Assembly: GCA_022702545.1 (NCBI GenBank)
Contig: JAHRBC010000001.1
Coordinates: 9,486,001 to 9,550,000 of the forward strand
From: Phycomyces nitens
Taxonomy: Eukaryota > Mucoromycota > Mucoromycetes > Mucorales > Phycomycetaceae
Length of the DNA: 64,000 nucleotides
Direction of reading: 5' to 3'
Positions 44,401 to 54,000 of this stretch are shown one piece after another (the stretch's first letter is position 1; each line of letters begins with the position of its first letter). A program made the position numbers and the translations under genes. Below the pieces are notes generated by a model that saw only the letters and a program-made list of their open reading frames with translations, searched no databases and was not told where the DNA came from.

Positions 44401-47400
44401 GACGGAATATAGCCAGAAGCCAACGGTTGAGACAGGGAAAAAGGGACCACACCTTGTACGGGATACCATCGAATCCAGGAGACGACGCCTTGTTGAACTT
44501 GCGCAGAATGTTGAGCACAAGATCCTCGTTGATCGTGGTCAATTGGCGGGTACCATATGCATGTTGCGTGGGAGGAACAGAGGCAGAGACAGAGGGAAGA
44601 CCATAGCGATCGTCAAAGTGATTGTGCAAAACAGAGGGGGCAATTGGGCAAGCTTGACGTTCAACAGGGTTAACCATATTGTCATAGGTGATCTTTGCAC
44701 GATGTCTGTATTGGTGGAAGACGGTTTCAGCCTCACGACCTTCACGAAGACGATTACGACGGCGTAGGAGACGACGACGTTCACCACCTGTGAGATTGGG
44801 ATTGTCATTGAGGGCGTGAGTGATATCGTCAACACTATCCATAGGGCGAAGCCCACTTCGTTCACTGTCTTGCTTTGGCCGCGTGTACTCAGAGATCAAC
44901 ATGTACAACTCGTCATGAAAGGCGTTGTTCTTTTGTTCAACCGTTTGACGATTGTCAGAAGGAGTGACCAAATATTGAGAGACAAGAGAATCTATGGTCA
45001 ACTCAAACGATTTACGCAAGTCAACGGTCTCAAACAGAGGAATCCGCAGATATGGACGAGATGTACGTGAAGCCATCATCTGTGCAATGGATGGATATTG
45101 GCGGCGGTTGTGTGGAGTCCATGGAGTGGGAGCAAGGCTGGTTGACACTGAAGAGGTAAGTGGAGTGGGATCAGGTTGGTTAGCATGTCCAGTATATTCC
45201 ATAGGTGTATCCAAAATAAACTCATCGTTATCCAAACGTGGAGCAGTTGGTGTTGCAGAGGTAGCTGGCACGGACAGTGGTGGAGGTGTACAGGGGGTTG
45301 GTTGCTGTGGGGCAGAGTTGGTTTGTGAAGAACGGTGCTGTGAGGTGGAAGGCTGTGGACGGGTGCGTGTGCGTCGTGGAGTGTGTGGTGTAGAGGGTGA
45401 AGGAGACGTTGACGATGTGAGTCCAATGGGTGGGGGGCAGGGTTTTGTCACATTGGGAACAGGCAGAACAGGAGGCGGCGTCAGAGTGGATATGTCAGGC
45501 GCAGGGTCCTTATCCTTTCCTTTGTTCTTTTTGTTACCACGTCTACGTCGGTTTTTAGACTTTTTAAGCACATCCACACAGATCTCCATTGCTTCTACCG
45601 CAGCACAATCACTCCCATCGTCATTCGAGGAAGAGTCCAAAGCAGCGTCAATCATGGCAATCGTCATGGGCTGTACAGAAGGAAGACATGGTTGAGCAGT
45701 CTTGACTACTCCAGTACGTTGACGACGTGATTTTCGCCGTTGAATAACGTTCACGTCCAAAGAAGAGACAACCTGATCAAGTGGGGCCAGAGAAGGACCA
45801 CCACAGTCTGCAAAATCCAGCAAAGCACGTCGACTTGGGTGCATAGACACCTCGTCAAAAGGAAAAGTGACAGTTGGTGAGGGTGGCACAGCCTGGTTCG
45901 TGATGAACGCAAGTCTTTGGGGGTGGATGGTGGGGGTAGGGGTAGGTGAAGGGCGTGGTTCTGGAGGCCGTTGGGAAGTTGGAGGGGCTCTACGTTCTCT
46001 AGCAAGAGAATTCTGGCGATCTTGGTCAGCAAAGAGACGAGCACGGCGAGCAGGGTCCATATTCCAACAGTCATGCCAGTCAACACAAGCAGGAGAGACA
46101 GCAGGGGAAGAGAAGCGTGGAGACAATGGTGTACGAGTTGGGACAGGCAAAACAACAGGAGGTACACTACCAGTGCAAGACAAAACATCAGCAGCAACTT
46201 CAACGGCACCAATTGTATCAGCATGATCAGAATGATCAGCGTCAACAGAGTTTTCGTCCAGAATATCAGCCAGAACATCGCCCTCATGGGCAGAGGAAGC
46301 AAGAAGAAGAGGCGAGATCAGAGGAGAAGGCGTGGGTGATGGTGGGGAAGGTGGTGTTGGGAGCTTGAGGTCGAGTCCACGCAGAAAGTTCGATGCTTGC
46401 TCAAAGGTAGAAACAACAATGGGAGCAGCAGAAGCAGTCTGGGGAGTGTGAGCAACAGAGGCCAGGGTCTTTGCAGGTGGGCGTGTAAAACGATACCCAG
46501 TGGGTTGTGGTGAACGATCGTTTAGTGTACGTTTGCCCAGCATGAAAATGGTAGAGGGTTGAGGTGGCAAAGCTGGTGATGTGGCAAGTGGAGTGGTGAA
46601 CCCAGAGCTATCGTTATCATCGTTGTGTGAGTCGATGTTAGAGTTGGCTGTGGCGTCCAAAACACCAATGGGTGTATCAAACGCATCCAGAGGAGTATCG
46701 TCCACATCGCTCTCACAATCGTCACCAGTGTCCAAGGCAGTACTCAAAGCAGAGAATCGATTTTCGCCAACCAGAGAAGGAAGCAGAGGCAGTGGTGAGG
46801 AGCCCGATTTCTGTAAGAACGAACTGATAATGTTGGGGTGTTTCCAGATACGTTTCTGACGAAGATGTTGCGTGATTGTAGCAGAATCCCAACCAACAAG
46901 TCCAATGATATCGTTCAATGTAGAGAGTTCTGTGCCAGCAAAAGGGAGGCGCCATGTTCCTGCAAGGGCATCAACAAAACCAGGGTGTGTTTGACGATGG
47001 GAAACGAGATCACAAGAAGGGAAGTATTGGTCACAACCATAGCAAATGCTATTGTCAAGATCAACATCGTCAACGTCAGTTCCAACGGCACAATCGTACT
47101 TGACATGGTTGGTGACATCCAGTTTCTCAACTGTGGCAAAACCACAACGGCATGGGCAAGTCCAAACGATCCGCAAATATCGTTTGTGCTTGACAAGATG
47201 GTGACGTTGAAGAGAATATGCCTCAGTGTATTGGCTTGGGCAACATGGACAGATGAAGGCCTTGGCAGTGCTGATGACAGGAAAATCGTCAATGGGTTGA
47301 CAGGCAGGTGAATGGCCAGAGAGAGGAGGAACACGAACAAGGTGAGGGGCCACATAGGACAGGACACATTCATGGTGAATAAAATCATCACGACTTGTAA

Positions 47401-47976
47401 ACGCCTTTGTACAGTCATAGCATTTCCAATTGACTACAAATTTACGTTTGTGTTTATGGGAACCATGGAGAGAGAATGCACGGGCTGAGAAAAATAATAT
47501 ATGGTCTGTGGGTGGGCACAATGGACAACGAAAGTAATCAGAATCGATGTACCCATCAAAGTGTTGAGTGAGGGCTGCGGACATTGCAGCGGAAATAGAG
47601 TCGGAGACAAGAAAAAACTTTTTCAGAGCAAGACAGGGCAGGACAATAAATAAAGGAAAAGGACCAGGTCCCAGCAAGAAATCGCGCCTAAGTACGAAAC
47701 GGATGAAGGAGTTGCAGGAAGAGGTTGGGGTTTTCACGGTATATAGGTGTTGCCAAGTAGATCGAAATGTTCTTAAGAGCCAAGGCCGAATTACTTAATA
47801 ATTAAAAAATGTTTTTGACGATGTTGACAATGTTGTGATGAGCTGAGATGCTGGAATCGCGAGATTGTCGGACAGATGTCGAAAAAAAAGTATGTTGTTG
47901 ATATGGTAGGAGAATGCTTCTTGCACCAAAAGATGTGTCTTGAAGAGGTTGTTCTTTTGTATTAAGTGCAAAAAGT
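41450..47976 (-). mobile_element. Non-LTR retrotransposon with restriction-like endonuclease, copy 2
   Basis: Full-length, 6527 bp, head-to-tail between copies 1 and 3, with 61-bp target repeats on both sides. The coding region is complete. Confidence 0.93.
41756..47584 (-). CDS. Retrotransposon polyprotein, copy 2 (intact): zinc fingers, RT, CCHC, RLE
   Basis: 1942 residues from the first ATG (47584). The frame is open a further 51 codons upstream to a GTG, but no ATG lies there. Architecture as in copy 3: five Cys/His fingers, a long Pro/Ser/Thr-rich linker, reverse transcriptase with YDLKDAF, GTKQGDPSSP and LLADDL, a CCHC knuckle, and a PD-D-K endonuclease with RPDLVVVD, ITDVVIT and KLDKY. 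It makes and inserts cDNA by target-primed reverse transcription at the tRNA-Glu gene (family knowledge plus the junctions here). It differs from copies 1 and 3 mostly in the C-terminal third, for example DKELKTV, LRKSVRKF and SSLQHP. No stop or frameshift was seen, so it may be active. Confidence 0.93.
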   Translation of the reverse strand: MSAALTQHFDGYIDSDYFRCPLCPPTDHILFFSARAFSLHGSHKHKRKFVVNWKCYDCTKAFTSRDDFIHHECVLSYVAPHLVRVPPLSGHSPACQPIDDFPVISTAKAFICPCCPSQYTEAYSLQRHHLVKHKRYLRIVWTCPCRCGFATVEKLDVTNHVKYDCAVGTDVDDVDLDNSICYGCDQYFPSCDLVSHRQTHPGFVDALAGTWRLPFAGTELSTLNDIIGLVGWDSATITQHLRQKRIWKHPNIISSFLQKSGSSPLPLLPSLVGENRFSALSTALDTGDDCESDVDDTPLDAFDTPIGVLDATANSNIDSHNDDNDSSGFTTPLATSPALPPQPSTIFMLGKRTLNDRSPQPTGYRFTRPPAKTLASVAHTPQTASAAPIVVSTFEQASNFLRGLDLKLPTPPSPPSPTPSPLISPLLLASSAHEGDVLADILDENSVDADHSDHADTIGAVEVAADVLSCTGSVPPVVLPVPTRTPLSPRFSSPAVSPACVDWHDCWNMDPARRARLFADQDRQNSLARERRAPPTSQRPPEPRPSPTPTPTIHPQRLAFITNQAVPPSPTVTFPFDEVSMHPSRRALLDFADCGGPSLAPLDQVVSSLDVNVIQRRKSRRQRTGVVKTAQPCLPSVQPMTIAMIDAALDSSSNDDGSDCAAVEAMEICVDVLKKSKNRRRRGNKKNKGKDKDPAPDISTLTPPPVLPVPNVTKPCPPPIGLTSSTSPSPSTPHTPRRTRTRPQPSTSQHRSSQTNSAPQQPTPCTPPPLSVPATSATPTAPRLDNDEFILDTPMEYTGHANQPDPTPLTSSVSTSLAPTPWTPHNRRQYPSIAQMMASRTSRPYLRIPLFETVDLRKSFELTIDSLVSQYLVTPSDNRQTVEQKNNAFHDELYMLISEYTRPKQDSERSGLRPMDSVDDITHALNDNPNLTGGERRRLLRRRNRLREGREAETVFHQYRHRAKITYDNMVNPVERQACPIAPSVLHNHFDDRYGLPSVSASVPPTQHAYGTRQLTTINEDLVLNILRKFNKASSPGFDGIPYKVWSLFPCLNRWLLAIFRRCQHLAWIPQHWRLSRTILLYKKGDPHDPGNWRPIALQNSAGKLYSAVIDRLMRDVLESIVPKNQKGFMPTPGCFEHDFYIHAMIRKARRKDLPLYVCSYDLKDAFGSVSHTRIRAALVYAGLDRRSVRLVMSMYDDISCWVHTPSGPSDLVNLMRGTKQGDPSSPLIFTLCLLELTHRLNALQPATQASYHNHLLLADDLTIFSHDPAHFRRLHAEVVGFMDEHKLTINANKTCFSATKPGHRSRNRRLRDRRMQLDYHHEPIPCIDLNHDWKYLGNSVGLQRRGIFGSFKALLGQIDKELKTVASSKLRIFQKHHAIKTFILPQLEYFVRLNGLSPHHAKQLGQTLRKSVRKFCQLPASASLSLFHLPVDQGGLGYYDPTDWSASTQIVHIVGLLNSTDPAVRHLVREEISTLVETRYNKPLSNDTVDFPVGLCTDQQVLAYMSGQYEHLKKGRYVDAVDPSAGIVAAIKHVGCRFVLTEADSHLPDSFVQFAIDEDTIVADALTTPRRKTTMIGRIKRFCQSKLLARWQTQVKQGQSVSSLQHPASNAWIRTDDLHPGAYAFALKSRLDMLPTNANKVKWGFGQTRNCHSCSLPEDIHHVLCFCRNNQSKTLQTERHNKVLQRIVSAARYNNRSCTISVNQRPPLLSSQSVRPDLVVVDEEKKTVFITDVVITAQSSSQSTDATSCLTRARQRKLDKYKSVKDAYEALGFSVTMSAFAFGDVGGTDEENFSQLLMLKCKRGYAERLHRWLICDILRFGHRLWIQRCRGVYPAGPVYSSTDIDARQQSQPQNSSPTGSTQPLPATPVPSSPSAPAPLPSPVPVAASTFTSHCAPTHRPRRSAPPSSSPQNEIGHHSDTSSGQGSRLRHRQGRRAASQPA

Positions 47977-48037
47977 ATGTTTGTTTGTGATATTATGAGC
48001 AATCGGCAAAACTATTTCCGCATCGGGGAATCGAACC
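47977..48037 (-). repeat. 61-bp tRNA-Glu-derived target duplication between copies 2 and 3
   Basis: Identical to 54563-54623 and 41389-41449. Part of the tRNA T arm, acceptor 3' strand and downstream flank. Confidence 0.95.
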
Positions 48038-51000
48038 AATAATACTTTTATTTTATGCGAAGAGTGTCAATAAGAGGCAAGAGAAAGTAGTATAAAAACC
48101 TAAACTTTAAAAAGATGAAGGAAAAGACGTAAAGTCTTAACAAGAAGTATAGCCTATGACCAGCTGCCCTAACACTGAGAGGTTGAATGGGCAGAAACAG
48201 ATATAAAATAAAATAAATAAAAAGAGAAGGGTGTAAAGAAAAGAAGAAATGGTGTAAAAACACAGAAAAGAATTCGGACACTGGGAAAAGTAGATGAGTT
48301 AAAGGGAAGAGAGGAACAAGTGTGTCCATCGTTGAATTCCATTATGCAGGCTGGGAAGCAGCACGACGACCTTGACGACGGCGCAGACGAGATCCTTGTC
48401 CAGAAGAAGTGTCGGAGTGATGGCCAATCTCATTTTGCGGAGATGAGGAAGGCGGAGCAGAACGACGTGGTCTGTGGGTTGGTGCACAGTGAGAGGTAAA
48501 AGTACTGGCAGCAACAGGAACAGGAGAAGGCAAAGGGGCGGGCGCAGAGGGCGAAGAGGGCACAGGTGTGGCAGGCAGAGGTTGAGTGGAGCCAGTGGGG
48601 GAACTGTTTTGGGGCTGTGACTGCTGACGCGCGTCAATATCTGTGGAAGAATAAACAGGTCCAGCAGGGTACACTCCTCTACAGCGTTGAATCCACAAAC
48701 GATGACCAAAACGCAGAATGTCACAGATCAACCAACGATGAAGACGTTCAGCATAACCGCGCTTGCATTTCAACATTAGCAATTGCGAAAAATTCTCCTC
48801 ATCTGTGCCACCAACATCTCCAAAGGCAAACGCACTCATCGTCACAGAAAAACCCATGGCCTCGTATGCATCTTTGACAGATTTATACTTGTCCAATTTT
48901 CGTTGACGGGCACGTGTCAGGCAGGAAGTTGTATCAGTTGATTGTGACGAGGACTGGGCAGTGATGACAACATCTGTGATGAATACCGTTTTTTTCTCTT
49001 CATCTACCACAACAAGATCAGGCCGCACACTTTGACTGGGAAGCAGTGGGGGGCATTGGTTGACTGAGATCGTGCAGGAACGATTGTTGTAACGTGCAGC
49101 AGAGACGATTCGTTGCAACACCTTGTTGTGCCTTTCCGTTTGGAGTGTCTTGCTTTGGTTATTGCGACAGAAGCAGAGGACGTGGTGGATATCTTCGGGT
49201 AGAGAACAAGAGTGGCAATTACGTGTCTGACCAAATCCCCATTTCACTTTGTTGGCATTGGTAGGAAGCATGTCCAGGCGACTTTTGAGAGCAAAGGCAT
49301 ATGCACCAGGGTGGAGATCGTCTGTCCTTATCCAAGCATTGGAGGCAGGGTGCTGGATGGAGGAAACGGACTGGCCTTGTTTAACCTGGGTCTGCCAACG
49401 TGCAAGAAGTTTTGATTGACAAAATCGCTTGATGCGTCCTATCATCGTTGTTTTGCGGCGTGGAGTGGTCAGTGCATTGGCAACAATAGTGTCTTCGTCA
49501 ATAGCAAATTGGACAAAACTGTCAGGCAAGTGGGGATCGGCCTCAGTGAGCACAAAACGGCACCCAACGTGCTTGATGGCAGCAACAATACCAGCAGAGG
49601 GATCAACAGCGTCAACGTATCGTCCCTTTTTCAGGTGCTCATACTGTCCAGACATGTATGCCAGTACTTGCTGATCAGTGCATAGTCCCACAGGAAAGTC
49701 AACGGTGTCATTGGAGAGAGGGTTGTTGTACCGTGCTTCTACAAGGGTGGAGATTTCCTCACGTACAAGATGTCGAACTGCTGGATCCGTTGAATTGAGC
49801 AAGCCCACAATGTGCACGATTTGGGTACTCGCAGACCAATCTGTTGGATCATAATATCCTAGACCGCCCTGATCAACAGGCAAGTGGAAGAGAGACAAGG
49901 ATGCACTGGCTGGGAGCTGACAGAACTTACGTACAGATCTACGAAGAGTTTGACCAAGCTGCTTGGCATGGTGTGGGCTGAGACCGTTCAATCGTACAAA
50001 GTATTCAAGCTGTGGAAGAATGAACGTCTTGATTGCATGATGCTTTTGAAAAATGCGCAGTTTTGAGCTGGCAACGGTCTTCAATTGCTTGTCAATTTGC
50101 CCCAAGAGAGCCTTGAAGCTACCAAATATGCCACGACGTTGCAAGCCAACCGAATTACCCAGATACTTCCAATCGTGATTGAGGTCAATGCAGGGAATAG
50201 GTTCATTGTGGTAATCCAGTTGCATGCGACGATCACGAAGGCGACGATTACGGCTACGATGTCCAGGTTTGGTGGCAGAGAAGCAGGTCTTGTTGGCGTT
50301 GATAGTCAACTCGTGTTCATCCATAAATCCAACGACTTCGGCATGTAGGCGACGGAAATGAGCAGGGTCATGGGAAAAGATTGTCAAATCGTCAGCCAGG
50401 AGAAGGTGGTTGTGGTATGAAGCTTGAGTGGCAGGTTGAAGGGCGTTGAGGCGATGTGTCAGTTCCAAAAGACAAAGAGTGAAGATCAGAGGGGACGAAG
50501 GATCACCCTGTTTGGTTCCACGCATTAGATTAACCAAGTCAGACGGGCCAGAAGGTGTGTGAACCCAACAAGATATATCATCATACATGCTCATAACCAA
50601 TCGTACAGAACGACGATCAAGGCCAGCATAAACCAACGCAGCACGAATTCTGGTATGAGATACACTCCCAAAGGCATCCTTGAGATCATAGGAGCAAACA
50701 TACAAGGGGAGATCTTTACGGCGTGCTTTTCTGATCATGGCATGAATATAGAAGTCGTGCTCAAAGCATCCAGGTGTTGGCATGAATCCCTTTTGGTTTT
50801 TGGGAACGATGGATTCGAGCACATCACGCATGAGACGATCAATGACAGCAGAGTAAAGTTTACCAGCCGAATTTTGGAGAGCAATGGGACGCCAGTTACC
50901 AGGATCGTGTGGGTCACCCTTCTTATACAACAGAATCGTTCGTGAGAGGCGCCAGTGTTGGGGAATCCAAGCCAAATGTTGACAACGACGGAATATAGCC

Positions 51001-54000
51001 AGAAGCCAACGGTTGAGACAGGGAAAAAGGGACCACACCTTGTACGGGATACCATCGAATCCAGGAGACGACGCCTTGTTGAACTTGCGCAGAATGTTGA
51101 GCACAAGATCCTCGTTGATCGTGGTCAATTGGCGGGTACCATATGCATGTTGCGTGGGAGGAACAGAGGCAGAGACAGAGGGAAGACCATAGCGATCGTC
51201 AAAGTGATTGTGCAAAACAGAGGGGGCAATTGGGCAAGCTTGACGTTCAACAGGGTTAACCATATTGTCATAGGTGATCTTTGCACGATGTCTGTATTGG
51301 TGGAAGACGGTTTCAGCCTCACGACCTTCACGAAGACGATTACGACGGCGTAGGAGACGACGACGTTCACCACCTGTGAGATTGGGATTGTCATTGAGGG
51401 CGTGAGTGATATCGTCAACACCATCCATAGGGCGAAGCCCACTTCGTTCACTGTCTTGCTTTGGCCGCGTGTACTCAGAGATCAACATGTACAACTCGTC
51501 ATGGAAGGCGTTGTTCTTTTGTTCAACCGTTTGACGATTGTCAGAAGGAGTGACCAAATGTTGAGAAACAAGAGAATCTATGGTCAACTCAAACGATTTA
51601 CGCAAGTCAACGGTCTCAAACAGAGGAATCCGCAGATATGGACGAGATGTACGTGAAGCCATCATCTGTGCAATGGATGGGTATTGGCGGCGGTTGTGTG
51701 GAGTCCATGGAGTGGGAGCAAGGCTGGTTGACACTGAAGAGGTAAGTGAAGTGGGATCAGGTTGGTTAGCATGTCCAGTATATTCCATAGGTGTATCCAA
51801 AATAAACTCATCGTTATCCAAACGTGGAGCAGTTGGTGTTGCAGAGGTAGCTGGCACGGACAGTGGTGGAGGTGTACAGGGGGTTGGTTGCTGTGGGGCA
51901 GAGTTGGTTTGTGAAGAACGGTGCTGTGAGGTGGAAGGCTGTGGACGGGTGCGTGTGCGTCGTGGAGTGTGTGGTGTAGAGGGTGAAGGAGACGTTGACG
52001 ATGTGAGTCCAATGGGTGGGGGGCAGGGTTTTGTCACATTGGGAACAGGCAGAACAGGAGGCGGCGTCAGAGTGGATATGTCAGGCGCAAGGTCCTTATC
52101 CTTTCCTTTGTTCTTTTTGTTACCACGTCTACGTCGGTTTTTAGACTTTTTAGGCACATCCACACAGATCTCCATTGCTTCTACCGCAGCACAATCACTC
52201 CCATCGTCATTCGAGGAAGAATCCAAAGCAGCATCAATCATGGCAATCGTCATGGGCTGTACAGAAGGAAGACATGGTTGAGCAGTCTTGACTACTCCAG
52301 TACGTTGACGACGTGATTTTCGCCGTTGAATAACGTTCACGTCCAAAGAAGAGACAACCTGATCAAGTGGGGCCAGAGAAGGACCACCACAGTCTGCAAA
52401 GTCCAGCAAAGCACGTCGACTTGGGTGCATAGACACCTCGTCAAAAGGAAAAGTGACAGTTGGTGAGGGTGGCACAGCCTGGTTCGTGATGAACGCAAGT
52501 CTTTGGGGGTGGATGGTGGAGGCAGGGGTAGGTGAAGGGCGTGGTTCTGGAGGCCGTTGGGAAGTTGGAGGGGCTCTACGTTCTCTAGCAAGAGAATTCT
52601 GGCGATCTTGGTCAGCAAAGAGACGAGCACGGCGAGCAGGGTCCATATTCCAACAGTCATTCCAGTCAACACAAGCAGGAGAGACAGCAGGGGAAGAGAA
52701 GCGTGGAGACAATGGTGTACAAGTGGGGACAGGCAAAACAACAGGAGGTACACTACCAGTGCAAGACAAAACATCAACAGCAACTTCAACGGCACCAATT
52801 GTATCAGCATGATCAGAATGATCAGCGTCAACAGAGTTTTCGTCCAGAATATCAGCCAGAACATCGCCCTCATGGGCAGAGGAAGCAAGAAGAAGAGGCG
52901 AGATCAGAGGAGAAGGCGTTGATGATGGTGGGGAAGGTGGTGTTGGGAGCTTGAGGTCGAGTCCACGCAGAAAGTTCGATGCTTGCTCAAAGGTAGAAAC
53001 AACAATGGGAGCAGCAGAAGCAGTCTGGTGAGTGTGAGCAACAGAGGCCAGGGTCTTTGCAGGTGGGCGTGTAAAACGATACCCAGTTGGTTGTGGTGAA
53101 CGATCGTTTAGTGTACGTTTGCCCAGCATGAAAATGGTAGAGGGTTGAGGTGGCAAAGCTGGTGATGTGGCAAGTGGAGTGGTGAACCCAGAGCTATCGT
53201 TATCATCGTTGTGTGAATCGATGTTAGAGTTGGCTGTGGCGTCCAAAACACCAATGGGTGTATCAAATGCATCAAGAGGAGTATCGTCCACATCGCTCTC
53301 ACAATCGTCACCAGTGTCCAAGGCAGTACTCAAAGCAGAGAATCGATTTTTGCCAACCAGAGAAGGAAGCAGAGGCAGTGGTGAGGAGCCCGATTTCTGT
53401 AAGAACGAACTGATAATGTTGGGGTGTTTCCAGATACGTTTCTGACGAAGATGTTGCGTGATTGTAGCAGAATCCCAACCAACAAGTCCAATGATATCGT
53501 TCAATGTAGAGAGTTCTGTCCCAGCAAAAGGGAGGCGCCATGTTCCTGCAAGGGCATCAACGAAACCAGGGTGTGTTTGACGATGGGAAACGAGATCACA
53601 AGAAGGGAAGTATTGGTCACAACCATAGCAAATGCTATTGTCAAGATCAACATCGTCAACGTCAGTTCCAACGGCACAATCGTACTTGACATGGTTGGTG
53701 ACATCCAGTTTCTCAACTGTGGCAAAACCACAACGGCATGGGCAAGTCCAAACGATCCGCAAATATCGTTTGTGCTTGATAAGATGGTGACGTTGAAGAG
53801 AATATGCCTCAGTGTATTGGCTTGGGCAACATGGACAGATGAAAGCCTTGGCAGTGCTGATGACAGGAAAATCGTCAATGGGTTGACAGGCAGGTGAATG
53901 GCCAGAGAGAGGAGGAACACGAACAAGGTGAGGGGCCACATAGGACAGGACACATTCATGGTGAATAAAATCATCACGACTTGTAAACGCCTTTGTACAG